Assembly (NCBI GenBank): GCA_905612465.1
Contig: CAJQSC010000016.1
Coordinates: forward strand, 1 to 46,140
Direction of reading: 5' to 3'
Length of the DNA stretch: 46,140 nt
DNA from: an uncultured Candidatus Pelagibacter sp.
Lineage (GTDB): Bacteria > Pseudomonadota > Alphaproteobacteria > Pelagibacterales > Pelagibacteraceae
The notes below the pieces were generated by a model that was not told the origin of the DNA, made no database searches, and saw only the letters and a list, made by a program, of their open reading frames with translations. Position numbers and translations under genes: made by a program. Below are positions 10,275-18,239 of this stretch, piece by piece; positions within the stretch are counted from its first letter, which is position 1; every line of letters starts with the position of its first letter.

Positions 10275-10304
10275 TTCTCTTTATTTATAAATTATTCTAT
10301 TAAC

Positions 10305-11492
10305 TTACCTATTTGCTAAAGCATTATAGATACAACCCACTCCAATTCCCATAACCTCATCACTTTTTAAAGATCTTGCTCTATTCGTCATTTTAGATTT
10401 TAAGAATTTTGACGTTCTATGGTTTGGATATCTATATTGTATTATATGGAACCAAGGTCCATTAAAGCTTACACCATCTAAATTTTTATTAAATTTTTGC
10501 ACACCATTACTAGCTTGTGAGTTATGACCTTTTTTTGCCCAAGGTTCTAAAATAGAATTATCTAAAAAACCATCTTGAAATAATTCAGCAGCTTTTAATA
10601 AGTTTTTTTCATAATTTTTTGGTAATTTTATATTAGCTGCATTCGCAATTTCTAAAATCACAAAAGCTTCTCCTAAGCCTGTATGATGATACCATAATGA
10701 TCGATCTCCACGTGTAGTTCTATTTTTAATACTTCCATCAACTAATATCCATTTGTTAGCTCCTTTAACAAGCTTCTTAACTAATTTAGAATAATTTTTA
10801 TTATCACTATGTCTTAAAGCTATATTTGGAAAATACCACCCAGCAGAATTTCCCATATAGAATTTATTGGCAGGTTTTATTTGTTTATAAAAAGGTTTGA
10901 ACCATTCATTAATAGTTTTGTGCCTTGGATCTTTAATTTTATAATTAATAAAATTAAGATTGTAGATATAGTTTAAACCCATAATTATCTCTAGAGTTAC
11001 AGTTGCATCTTTTATTGGTGCCAAGTCTTGACCTTCTGGATCACTCCACTCACCTTCACAATCTTTTAAAATTGAATTTTTTGGAGTGTTTCTATAGCAT
11101 TGTTTAGTTTTAGTAAGAGCTTTATTTTTTGCCCATATATAAAGTTTATCAAAGAGAAACTCTTTTATCTGATGATTTTCAGATACACTTACATAAGTTA
11201 CAACATCAGCATATTCTTTAAAAACATCCCGACTATGAACACCTTCTACTGTTTTCCAATTATCCATTCTTGAATTATAACCAAGTATTCTTATTGCTAA
11301 ATCTTTGTTGATAATGCCTTTTCTAATTTTATAGTTTTCAAAACCACAAAACTTAGTCTTATGCTCAGTAGATAGTTTATTAAATTCATCTTGAATGCTA
11401 TCTGAGATAAAAGGAGACTTACTTAACTGTTTTGCATTTAAAGAAGTGCTCAACAACAAGCCCAGAGCTATAATCCCGAAAAGTTTTTTCAT
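10305..11492 (-). CDS. Secreted alginate-lyase-like protein
   Basis: A 395-residue protein with a clear signal peptide (residues 1-20, MKKLFGIIALGLLLSTSLNA), hence periplasmic or exported. The rest looks all-helical. GNSAGWYFPNIALRHS and RGDRSLWYHHTGLGEAFVILEIAN resemble the active-site helices of the alginate-lyase (alpha/alpha) toroid family, in which Asn/His and an Arg...Tyr pair are catalytic. This is recognition by pattern, not a proven hit, and the substrate is unknown. It is the last gene of a three-gene operon, overlapping the GT2 gene by 4 bases, which supports a role in processing or trimming a polysaccharide. Confidence 0.5.
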   Translation of the reverse strand: MKKLFGIIALGLLLSTSLNAKQLSKSPFISDSIQDEFNKLSTEHKTKFCGFENYKIRKGIINKDLAIRILGYNSRMDNWKTVEGVHSRDVFKEYADVVTYVSVSENHQIKEFLFDKLYIWAKNKALTKTKQCYRNTPKNSILKDCEGEWSDPEGQDLAPIKDATVTLEIIMGLNYIYNLNFINYKIKDPRHKTINEWFKPFYKQIKPANKFYMGNSAGWYFPNIALRHSDNKNYSKLVKKLVKGANKWILVDGSIKNRTTRGDRSLWYHHTGLGEAFVILEIANAANIKLPKNYEKNLLKAAELFQDGFLDNSILEPWAKKGHNSQASNGVQKFNKNLDGVSFNGPWFHIIQYRYPNHRTSKFLKSKMTNRARSLKSDEVMGIGVGCIYNALANR

Positions 11493-12370
11493 TTAATCTT
11501 ATCAATACTTTTAATATTTTCTAAAGAATTATTAAAATCTGACATGTTTTCTCTTTTAGACAATATGATTACTGAGACCATCATAATAATAACTCCAAGA
11601 ACTGGTATCAATGTAATTACTGATATTTTTCCTATCACTAAAAATAAGTAAGCAATTAAGAATAATGTAGATCTAATTAATAACGTTGATTTAAAAACTG
11701 CAATAATTGAAAGAGAGTGTTTTAATAAATTAATAAAACTCATCTTGGATGGCCCAAAATATCTTTCACCCCGTTCAGATGAAATTGATTTTCTATCTTT
11801 TTCTATTTTTGCTAAAGATCCTGAAAAACTACTCCATGTTGCTGGTTCATTAACCATTTTATTAACTGTAGCTTTAGGAAGGCAAGTATAATTTCCAAAC
11901 TTAATGCTTTGTCCTGTAAAAATAAAAGTTAAATACTTGTGAATTAAATAACAGAGTTTAAAAAATAGTCCTTCTGATCTTTTAACTCTGTTAGCTGTAA
12001 TAACTTTATTGGGATGTTCGTAGGCCTTACATAGAAGTGACCCTAACTCCTTAGGTTTATCCTCCCCATCTCCATCCATAGGAACTACTAAATCAAATTC
12101 GCTATTAGTATTAATATATTTTAATCCAGCAGCATTACACCTTGCGTGTCCCTTATTTTCTTTCATGTTTATAATTTGAACCGACTTTAAATTATTAAAG
12201 GTAGAGGTGTTAATTGGCCTTTCTTCTGTGGAAGCATCATTAACAATTATAGCCGATATATGTGCAATATCAGAATCCCATCCTTTAAGCCCTTTATCAA
12301 TATTTTCTAGAAGCTTAAACACAGACTGCCAATCATTATAAACAGGTATTAATATTTTTATCTTTTTCAT
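11489..12370 (-). CDS. Glycosyltransferase family 2, membrane-anchored
   Basis: A 293-residue GT-A fold transferase. It opens with KILIPVYNDWQSV, has VNDASTEE, and carries the acidic metal/nucleotide-sugar motif PMDGDGEDKP near residue 98. Two hydrophobic segments at about residues 225-270 are the membrane anchor seen in polyprenyl-phosphate sugar synthases of the DPM1/ArnC type. It overlaps the GT39 gene upstream and the lyase-like gene downstream by 4 bases each. The likely job is to make a polyprenyl-phosphate sugar donor used by the neighbouring GT39 enzyme; the sugar is unknown. Confidence 0.83.
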   Translation of the reverse strand: MKKIKILIPVYNDWQSVFKLLENIDKGLKGWDSDIAHISAIIVNDASTEERPINTSTFNNLKSVQIINMKENKGHARCNAAGLKYINTNSEFDLVVPMDGDGEDKPKELGSLLCKAYEHPNKVITANRVKRSEGLFFKLCYLIHKYLTFIFTGQSIKFGNYTCLPKATVNKMVNEPATWSSFSGSLAKIEKDRKSISSERGERYFGPSKMSFINLLKHSLSIIAVFKSTLLIRSTLFLIAYLFLVIGKISVITLIPVLGVIIMMVSVIILSKRENMSDFNNSLENIKSIDKIK

Positions 12371-13689
12371 TTATTTCCTACGCAGATAGTATCAATACAA
12401 ATAAATTTTGATAATGAATTTAACTTATTTTTTGTAATAGCCCCACCCCACATAGGTCTGGATTTTAAATGATATGACAAATTTCCAGCAAACCATTCAT
12501 CTCCAAGCACAACATTAATTGGTGCTTTATAATTTTTACTCCAAGCATATTGTACTTTTGTTGCAATTTCTTTTCCTGGATAGTCAGTTCTCTTTTCAGT
12601 CTCTGTAATTGAGATATAGGTATAAGCAAACGGAGAAAAAATAAATAAAATTAGAAATGCTGATATGAAGTTATTTAATTTTTTTAAGTTTATTTGTGTC
12701 TGAAAAACATAAACAATTAAAACACCAAAAAATAAATAAAAAGGGGTCATCCACATTGTTCTTATTTTTGATCCTGTTATCATAGATGTTAAAAACATTA
12801 ATCCTATTGGAATTAAATTAATAAATATCAAAAATAATAATTTTCTATCTTTTAAGGATATTTTGAATTTAAATTTTTTAATCAAAAAAAATGACATAAA
12901 AAAAAATGGAATTAGTATTGCAATTTGTTTTCCTAAAAATATTAATGGATAAATTATGTGATCTAGTAGGTTTGAGTGTTCTAAACCAGCTCTTGCTAAC
13001 CCATAAGTGATAGTTACATAATCATTATTTGTTAACCATATTAAATGTGGAATTAACAAAACAATAAAGACTTCTAAGGATACTAGATGCTTAAAATCAA
13101 ATTTTTGATACTTCTTTATAAAGATTGTATAAAAAAATAATAGATCAATTGATATTAGGAGATAGATAAAAAGATATTTAGATAAAAAACCTATAGCCGC
13201 AAACACTCCTAACCAAAAACAATCCTTAAAGTTTATTTGCTGTTTATCAAATAATTTCCAAGCATAATAAACACATAGAGCCCAGAAAGGTAATTGACAA
13301 ACATTTACATTAAACTCTGGAGTTGTGTAATTATAAAAATAAATACTTTCTAATAGAAGCACTGAAATTAAACTTAAATTGCTATTTTTGAATAATTCTT
13401 CTGCAAATTTAAAAATAATTATAAAAGCAATCACTACAAATATTTGACTTAATAAATAGTAAGCCCAATCTTGAGCACCAAAGATTTGATAAAAAAATTC
13501 AAGAAAAAAAGCAACTGCAGGAGGATGCTTATTAAAGCCCCAATCCAGGTTACTGCCCCATGCCAAATGTTCAATTGTATCAAGTGGCAAGTTATTATTT
13601 GTTAATGATGGAATCAGCGTCCATAAGATTAAGTGTATTGTAATAAAACTATAAAATAATTTATTTATATCTTTTTTATTAAAACTCAT
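12367..13689 (-). CDS. GT39 (ArnT/PMT-like) integral-membrane glycosyltransferase
   Basis: A 440-residue polytopic membrane protein with about ten hydrophobic segments. The first periplasmic loop carries acidic residues and the feature LDTIEHLAWGSNLDWGFNKHPPAVAF (family pattern near residues 36-62), as in GT39/GT83 enzymes that take sugar from a polyprenyl-phosphate carrier and transfer it to lipid or glycan outside the membrane. The C-terminal globular part contains GDEWFAGNLSYHLKSRP. First gene of the glycan operon and divergent from dksA. The acceptor (lipid A, surface glycan) cannot be read from the sequence. Confidence 0.82.
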   Translation of the reverse strand: MSFNKKDINKLFYSFITIHLILWTLIPSLTNNNLPLDTIEHLAWGSNLDWGFNKHPPAVAFFLEFFYQIFGAQDWAYYLLSQIFVVIAFIIIFKFAEELFKNSNLSLISVLLLESIYFYNYTTPEFNVNVCQLPFWALCVYYAWKLFDKQQINFKDCFWLGVFAAIGFLSKYLFIYLLISIDLLFFYTIFIKKYQKFDFKHLVSLEVFIVLLIPHLIWLTNNDYVTITYGLARAGLEHSNLLDHIIYPLIFLGKQIAILIPFFFMSFFLIKKFKFKISLKDRKLLFLIFINLIPIGLMFLTSMITGSKIRTMWMTPFYLFFGVLIVYVFQTQINLKKLNNFISAFLILFIFSPFAYTYISITETEKRTDYPGKEIATKVQYAWSKNYKAPINVVLGDEWFAGNLSYHLKSRPMWGGAITKNKLNSLSKFICIDTICVGNK

Positions 13690-13744
13690 AATGGGTTTAT
13701 ATTTTTAGTGGTTTTTCTACTAAATTTATATGAATTAAGCTTGC

Positions 13745-13772
13745 TTGACACGTATTTATTGCTGAATATAAT
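13745..13772 (+). promoter_or_regulatory. Consensus sigma-70 promoter of dksA
   Basis: TTGACA (13745-13750), a 16-base spacer and TATAAT (13767-13772) match both consensus hexamers exactly. Initiation near 13779 would give a leader of about 15 bases before the ATG at 13795. The promoter excludes the earlier in-frame ATG at 13708 as the real start. Confidence 0.88.
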
Positions 13773-13794
13773 CCGGCCACGAAAATTTATATAT

Positions 13795-14337
13795 ATGCCT
13801 AAAATCTCAAAATCACCTAATAAAAAAACATTAGATAAAACAAAGAAAGTTAGCACGGCAATCAAAAAGCCTTCTAAAACAGCAAAAAAAGTTACTCCTA
13901 TTGAAAAAAAAGCAAAGACACCAATTAAAATTTCAAAAAATTACATACCTAAAGATACTGAAAAATATATGTGTGATAAGCACTTATCTTTTTTTAAAAT
14001 AAAACTTACTGAATGGAAAAAAGAACTAGTAAAAGCAAATAATGAAGCTCTTTACCATGGATCAATGGATGACAATAGTGTCTCAGCAGATATTGTTGAC
14101 CAAGCAAGTTCTTACACTGATAAAGCTGTAGAAATGAAAGCGATCAATAGACAAATAAAATTAATTTCTAAAATTGATCAAGCCTTATTAAGAGTAAAAG
14201 ATGGAACTTTTGGATTTTGTGCAGAGACGGCAGATCCAATAGGTATAAAAAGATTGATGGCAAGACCTGTCGCTCACCTTTGTATTGCAGCTCAGGAAAA
14301 GCATGAAAAAGAAGAAAAAGTATACGCTGATGATTAA
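13795..14337 (+). CDS. dksA: DksA-type RNA polymerase regulator with lysine-rich N-terminal arm
   Basis: RNA-polymerase secondary-channel factor that works with ppGpp. From the ATG at 13795 it has 180 residues. The first ~50 are very rich in lysine, serine and threonine and look disordered. Next comes the coiled-coil domain with the acidic tip DIVDQAS (DxxDxA) and a C-terminal globular part DGTFGFCAETADPIGIKRL...HLCIAAQE. The four-cysteine zinc finger of classical DksA is reduced to two cysteines, as in many alphaproteobacterial relatives. An earlier in-frame ATG at 13708 was rejected because the promoter lies within that stretch. It converges on the MOSC gene. Confidence 0.9.
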   Translation: MPKISKSPNKKTLDKTKKVSTAIKKPSKTAKKVTPIEKKAKTPIKISKNYIPKDTEKYMCDKHLSFFKIKLTEWKKELVKANNEALYHGSMDDNSVSADIVDQASSYTDKAVEMKAINRQIKLISKIDQALLRVKDGTFGFCAETADPIGIKRLMARPVAHLCIAAQEKHEKEEKVYADD

Positions 14338-14382
14338 TATTTTTTTTCTTAGCTTGGATTAGCAATAACTTTTAAAGATTAT

Positions 14383-15162
14383 TTAATTTTCCATTTCTAT
14401 TGTATGTCCAGCTTTTATTTGACCATCATTTAATGCTCTTAAATAAATACCCATATCAAAATGACTATAATTTTTTTTTAGAGATTGAAGTAAATTCAGC
14501 TCATTATCATCTGTTTTTGGCTTTAAATTAATTGCAACACAACGTGGGATATTTTTTTCTACTTTAAAATAAATATTGTTAATTTTTATAGTTTTTCCAA
14601 TCCATTTACGCTCTTCCCAGGCATCAATTCCATCAATATAAAAATTGCCTCTAAATCTTTGCAATTCAACTTTTTTATCAATTTTTCTTTCAAAATCTTG
14701 AATGCTTTTAAGATTTATAAGGGATATGGAATTAAAAATTTTATTTGAATGTGAGGTGTCATAAAAAGGAAATTCACCATTTTGCAGTAAAGAAATTGGT
14801 TTCATTAATGAGCTTTCTAGATCCATGAGTTTATCTATAAGCTTAGATCTTTGTTCTAAGTTATCAGCTTTTATTGAGATTAGCTCTTTACCACCAAGCA
14901 TTAACGTTAATTTATTATCTGTGTATGTAAAATTATACTTATTTAGGACTGGAGAATTTTTTAATGATAAAAAATTATCTAGTTTTCGTTCATTTGGGTT
15001 TTTCTCAATTAAGAGTGCTTTGTTTTTGTCAATAATTCTTGAAAAAGCAAATTTTCTATCATCCAAAATTCCTAAATCTTTTTTAATCTCACATGACTCA
15101 ATATTTGTAAAAGATAAAGATTTTATAGGACTAAAGTATATTAAAGAAATAATTCCATTCAT
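14383..15162 (-). CDS. MOSC-domain protein (mARC/YcbX-like)
   Basis: A 259-residue protein with an N-terminal MOSC beta-barrel segment (MNGIISLIYFSPIKSLSF, DDRKFAFSRIID) and a C-terminal MOSC domain. It includes LQRFRGNFYIDG and the conserved cysteine in NIPRCVAINLKP that would hold a molybdenum cofactor. Family members reduce N-hydroxylated compounds or act in sulfur carrier/molybdenum chemistry. No ferredoxin-like domain is fused, unlike E. coli YcbX; a separate ferredoxin is encoded about 2 kb away, which may or may not be its partner. Confidence 0.85.
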   Translation of the reverse strand: MNGIISLIYFSPIKSLSFTNIESCEIKKDLGILDDRKFAFSRIIDKNKALLIEKNPNERKLDNFLSLKNSPVLNKYNFTYTDNKLTLMLGGKELISIKADNLEQRSKLIDKLMDLESSLMKPISLLQNGEFPFYDTSHSNKIFNSISLINLKSIQDFERKIDKKVELQRFRGNFYIDGIDAWEERKWIGKTIKINNIYFKVEKNIPRCVAINLKPKTDDNELNLLQSLKKNYSHFDMGIYLRALNDGQIKAGHTIEMEN

Positions 15163-15211
15163 TTAATATTTTATACCAATTCTACAAAAAAAAGGCTATT
15201 TGTAATTAAAT

Positions 15212-15328
15212 ATGAAAAAAAATAACTCAAAACGAAATTCGATTTCATTTCTTTTCGCTAAAAAACATATTTATTATTATTATGCTTTTATTTGGATAGT
15301 TTTATTATTATATCTATTTATTAAATGA
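15212..15328 (+). CDS. Predicted 38-residue membrane microprotein
   Basis: Unrecognised small ORF. It starts with MKKNNSKRNS, a basic N-terminus, and ends in a single hydrophobic stretch rich in Tyr, Ile and Leu (about residues 20-37), so it is a predicted single-span membrane peptide with the N-terminus inside. The stop overlaps the start of the next tiny ORF in an ATGA junction. It lies alone in the 262-base gap between the MOSC gene and the GST gene, on the opposite strand to both. No strong ribosome-binding site is seen. Function unknown; conservation would decide whether it is real. Confidence 0.5.
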   Translation: MKKNNSKRNSISFLFAKKHIYYYYAFIWIVLLLYLFIK

Positions 15329-15420
15329 ACAAAAAATTAATATTAATTATTGTTATTGTTTTAGCTATAGAATTATCAGGAAATGGTATCTTAAGTTCTA
15401 TATATAGGCTAATAAGTTAA
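15325..15420 (+). CDS. Predicted 31-residue membrane microprotein
   Basis: Unrecognised small ORF starting MNKKLILIIVIVLAIELSGN. It has two lysines, then a hydrophobic span from about residue 4 to 18, then a short polar tail ending SSIYRLIS. Its ATG overlaps the stop of the preceding 38-residue ORF (ATGA), the usual sign of translational coupling, and it ends 4 bases before the convergent stop of the GST gene. The two together fill the gap neatly, which favours real genes over chance. Confidence 0.5.
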   Translation: MNKKLILIIVIVLAIELSGNGILSSIYRLIS

Positions 15421-15424
15421 GAAA

Positions 15425-16051
15425 TTAAGGTTGAGGAGGAAACTCTTTTTTATTCATAAACTGATATCCTTTTATTACAGCTTCTCTTTTAGAAATATCA
15501 ATATACCATCTTGATAAATTTATATAGTTCTTAAGCCCAATATCATGCCATTCATGTCTCGCAATCCAAGGCCAAGTTGCAATATCTGCAATTGTATAAT
15601 CATTACCAGCTAAGTATTTTGATGAAGATAACCTTTCATCTAGCTCACCATAAAGTCTCTTGGCAATTTTAAAAAACCTATCCTCTCCAAATTGACTTTT
15701 GCCTGGATTGTAATGATGGAACTGATGATGCTGACCAAGCATTGGTCCAATAGTTCCCATCTGTGCCATTAACCATTGGTTTATAACATTTCGATCTTTA
15801 GCTTCATAAAATTTATTATATTTTTCTGCTAAATATATAAGTATCGCTCCAGACTCAAATACAGACTCATTATTTTCATGATCCACTATTATGGGTATTT
15901 TACCAAAAGGACTCATCTTTTTAAAATCAGGTTTCAGTTGATCATCTTTTGACAAATCTATTGCTGTAATTTTAAAATCACAGCCTATCTCTTCTAATAA
16001 TATGCTTATTTTTTTTCCATTTGGTGTATCAGAACTAAAGAGTTCAATCAC
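15425..16051 (-). CDS. Glutathione S-transferase family protein (Nu-class-like)
   Basis: A 208-residue two-domain GST. The thioredoxin-like N-terminal half has SSDTPNGKKISILLEE; the TPNG motif is typical of Nu-class/YfcG-type enzymes that act as glutathione disulfide reductases. It continues with the cis-proline segment FGKIPIIVD and ESGAILIYLAEKY. The helical C-terminal half has GNDYTIADIATWPWI. It overlaps the ferredoxin reductase gene by 4 bases and is the last gene of the ferredoxin, FNR, GST run downstream of the rhodopsin gene. The physiological substrate is not known. Confidence 0.9.
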   Translation of the reverse strand: MIELFSSDTPNGKKISILLEEIGCDFKITAIDLSKDDQLKPDFKKMSPFGKIPIIVDHENNESVFESGAILIYLAEKYNKFYEAKDRNVINQWLMAQMGTIGPMLGQHHQFHHYNPGKSQFGEDRFFKIAKRLYGELDERLSSSKYLAGNDYTIADIATWPWIARHEWHDIGLKNYINLSRWYIDISKREAVIKGYQFMNKKEFPPQP

Positions 16052-17064
16052 TCCTTCACACCTAGTCGTTCTTTAACTGTTTTTGAAGATGTAGTGAATT
16101 CAAATCTATATTTTTCATCTGGTTTTGCATATTTAAAGCATCCTCTAGCAGCAAGAGCACCTTCATGAAAGCCTGATAGAATTAATTTAAGTTTTCCAGG
16201 ATAAGAGCAGATATCACCAATTGCAAAAATTCCCTCTTTATTAGTTTCAAAACTTTCAGTATTAACTGGAACTGTTTTTTTATCTAAATTTAAACCCCAC
16301 TCTGCAATAGGGCCAAGTTTCATTATTAAACCAAAAAAACCTAGCACATAATCTGTTTTAATTTCTTTTATGGTTTTATCATCATGTCTTATACTAATGC
16401 TTTCAACTTTCTCTTTTCCTTGGACAGAATCTAGTTGATATTTTGTGTAAATTTCTATTTTACCTTCTTTTTTTAATTTATTAGCCTTATCAATGCTCGC
16501 TTGCATTGCTCTAAAATCATCTCTTCTGTGAACTAATATAACTTTAGATGTATTTGATAGTTCAATTGCCCAATCTAAAGCCGAGTCCCCTCCTCCAAAA
16601 ATACAAATTGTCTTATCTTTAAAGACTGTTTTGTCTTTAATTGAATAAAGTATCTCTTTTCCTTCGTACTTTTCAATTTCTTTTGTTGGAAATTTTCTTG
16701 GCTCAAATGAACCTACTCCTGCAGCTATAATTATACTTGATGATTCAAATTCAGTTCCTTTATTAGTTTTTGTAATCCATTTTTTTTCAACTTTTTTAAT
16801 TTCTTCTACTCTTTCATTCAAATGAAATTTTGTTTTAAATGCTTTTATTTGTTCAATTAGATTATTAGTTAATTCTTCACCTGTGCATTCGGGTACTGCA
16901 GGAATATCATAAATAGGTTTGTCTGGATAAAGTTCGATACACTGACCACCAATTTTATCTAGGTTGTCTACTACTTCACACTTAAGGCCAATTATTCCTA
17001 ATTGATGAACACAAAATAATCCAACTGGTCCTGCGCCTATTATTAAAGTGTCTGTTTTAATCAT
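16048..17064 (-). CDS. Ferredoxin-NADP+ reductase, thioredoxin-reductase-like type
   Basis: FAD/NAD(P)-binding flavoprotein of 338 residues. The N-terminal FAD motif is IIGAGPVGLFC (residues 8-18). The second Rossmann motif is FGGGDSALDWAIEL near residue 155, and a C-terminal FAIGDICSYPGKLKL segment closes the FAD site. It has no CxxC redox pair, so it is a ferredoxin/flavodoxin-NADP reductase of the TrxR-like type, not a thioredoxin reductase. The start directly follows the ferredoxin gene stop, making that ferredoxin the obvious electron partner; the stop overlaps the GST gene by 4 bases. Confidence 0.9.
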   Translation of the reverse strand: MIKTDTLIIGAGPVGLFCVHQLGIIGLKCEVVDNLDKIGGQCIELYPDKPIYDIPAVPECTGEELTNNLIEQIKAFKTKFHLNERVEEIKKVEKKWITKTNKGTEFESSSIIIAAGVGSFEPRKFPTKEIEKYEGKEILYSIKDKTVFKDKTICIFGGGDSALDWAIELSNTSKVILVHRRDDFRAMQASIDKANKLKKEGKIEIYTKYQLDSVQGKEKVESISIRHDDKTIKEIKTDYVLGFFGLIMKLGPIAEWGLNLDKKTVPVNTESFETNKEGIFAIGDICSYPGKLKLILSGFHEGALAARGCFKYAKPDEKYRFEFTTSSKTVKERLGVKE

Positions 17065-17385
17065 TTAACCTTGTCTTGATGGCATACTAACAGTTAGCCC
17101 ATCTAATTCATCTGAAACTATTAATTGGCAACTTAACCTACTATTCTTTTTAGGTTCAAAAGCCATATCTAACATATCTTCTTCTCCATCTTCTTTTTTT
17201 GGTAGCTTATCAAACCATTCTTCTGTGACATAAACATGGCAAGTAGCACAAGCCATTCCTCCTCCACAATCAGCATCAATACCTGGCACATCATTTTGAA
17301 CTGCTCCCTCCATAACTGTTAACCCATTAGCAACTTCTATTGTTTGGGTATTTTCTTTATCAATAATGTAATTAATTTTTGGCAT
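17065..17385 (-). CDS. [2Fe-2S] ferredoxin, adrenodoxin-like
   Basis: A 106-residue electron carrier. The cluster ligands are C40, C46, C49 and C86 ([17 protein letters not shown] and RLSCQLIV), the pattern of ISC-type/adrenodoxin ferredoxins. It could serve Fe-S assembly or a mono-oxygenase-type redox chain. It is directly followed by its probable reductase gene. It lies after the rhodopsin gene on the same strand, but a strong terminator separates the two, so it may have its own promoter or depend on read-through. Confidence 0.93.
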   Translation of the reverse strand: MPKINYIIDKENTQTIEVANGLTVMEGAVQNDVPGIDADCGGGMACATCHVYVTEEWFDKLPKKEDGEEDMLDMAFEPKKNSRLSCQLIVSDELDGLTVSMPSRQG

Positions 17386-17404
17386 CTGAATATATATAAT
17401 TATT

Positions 17405-17443
17405 AAAAAAAAAAGGGCAAGTACACAAAATGTACCCGCCCTT
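17405..17443 (-). terminator. Rho-independent terminator of the proteorhodopsin gene
   Basis: Read on the minus strand: AAGGGCGGGTACA, a short loop, TGTACTTGCCCTT and then a run of about ten T residues. The paired arms have a small internal mismatch. It lies 26 bases beyond the rhodopsin stop and before the ferredoxin start, so it should end most rhodopsin transcripts as a monocistronic message. Confidence 0.88.
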
Positions 17444-17468
17444 CTTTGAATTATTTAAGTGTTACTAA

Positions 17469-18239
17469 TTACTTAGCTTTTCTTCCACCAGATTGCGTTG
17501 CTGCAGCCCAAATTACTAGACCAAATGCAATTTTGTTTAAGAAATCAGCAAGGTTATAAACAACGTTTAGTGTGTCAGCATCTACTCCACCTGTTAGGTA
17601 ACCAAATACATAACCTAATGGGTAAATTGCCCAACCTACTGTAACAATCATTCTCATTGCACCAAATGCAGTAACAAGAGCTTTGTTTCCACTTTTTGCT
17701 GCAGCTTTTCCTGCTTCACCTGAGAATACTTCATAAAGAATGTAGAACCATCCAGCCATACCGATTACAAAACCAAGTGTAGCGTTAATGTATCCTGCTT
17801 CTCCTAAGTATCCACCAACTAGCATTACAACTGAACCAAGTAACAATCTCCAGAACATTCCAGAATTTGCTTTACCTACAGCAGCTAGAATTAAGTAAAA
17901 TTCTACCATTTGTAGTGGTACAGTTATTAACCAATCAATATATCTGTAAACAGTTGGTGACTCACCAGTTGATACCCATACATCTCTCATGTACATGTAA
18001 TGTATAAACGCAATACCAGTCACTAGACCAGCTACGATTATTGATGTTCTCCATCCTGCTGCAACACTTCCACTTTCCAAGAAAAAGAAAGCAGTAGCTG
18101 CTAACATTCCCATTGAAATCACCCAAAATGAAATACCTACGAAATCATCTTGAGCTAACATGGCAGTCTCTGCGTTTGCTACACCTGAAGCACCCATTAG
18201 GGCTACAGCTGTAAGAGCAAACAATTTTAGTTTTTTCAT
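17469..18239 (-). CDS. Proteorhodopsin, light-driven proton pump, blue-tuned
   Basis: Retinal-binding seven-helix proton pump of the inner membrane, 256 residues, with a cleaved signal peptide (about residues 1-23, ending GVANA). Key residues are all present: H80, proton acceptor D102, spectral-tuning residue Q110, proton donor E113 (in RYIDWLITVPLQMVEFYLIL) and Schiff-base K236 (in ADFLNKIAFG). Gln at the tuning site is the blue-absorbing form. A strong ribosome-binding site (GAGGGAG) lies 6 bases before the ATG. The codon and base use is richer in G+C than in its neighbours, as expected of a highly expressed gene. No retinal synthesis genes are in the window. Confidence 0.98.
   Translation of the reverse strand: MKKLKLFALTAVALMGASGVANAETAMLAQDDFVGISFWVISMGMLAATAFFFLESGSVAAGWRTSIIVAGLVTGIAFIHYMYMRDVWVSTGESPTVYRYIDWLITVPLQMVEFYLILAAVGKANSGMFWRLLLGSVVMLVGGYLGEAGYINATLGFVIGMAGWFYILYEVFSGEAGKAAAKSGNKALVTAFGAMRMIVTVGWAIYPLGYVFGYLTGGVDADTLNVVYNLADFLNKIAFGLVIWAAATQSGGRKAK

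Noticed and set aside
13708-13794. N-terminal extension of the dksA frame
   Set aside because: It contains a consensus promoter and encodes hydrophobic sequence unlike DksA; the start at 13795 follows the promoter by a short leader.
14338-14382. Terminator between dksA and the MOSC gene
   Set aside because: There is a T-run after the dksA stop but no convincing paired stem before it.
16048-17064. Thioredoxin reductase
   Set aside because: The fold matches, but there is no CxxC redox motif and a ferredoxin gene lies directly upstream, so ferredoxin-NADP reductase fits better.
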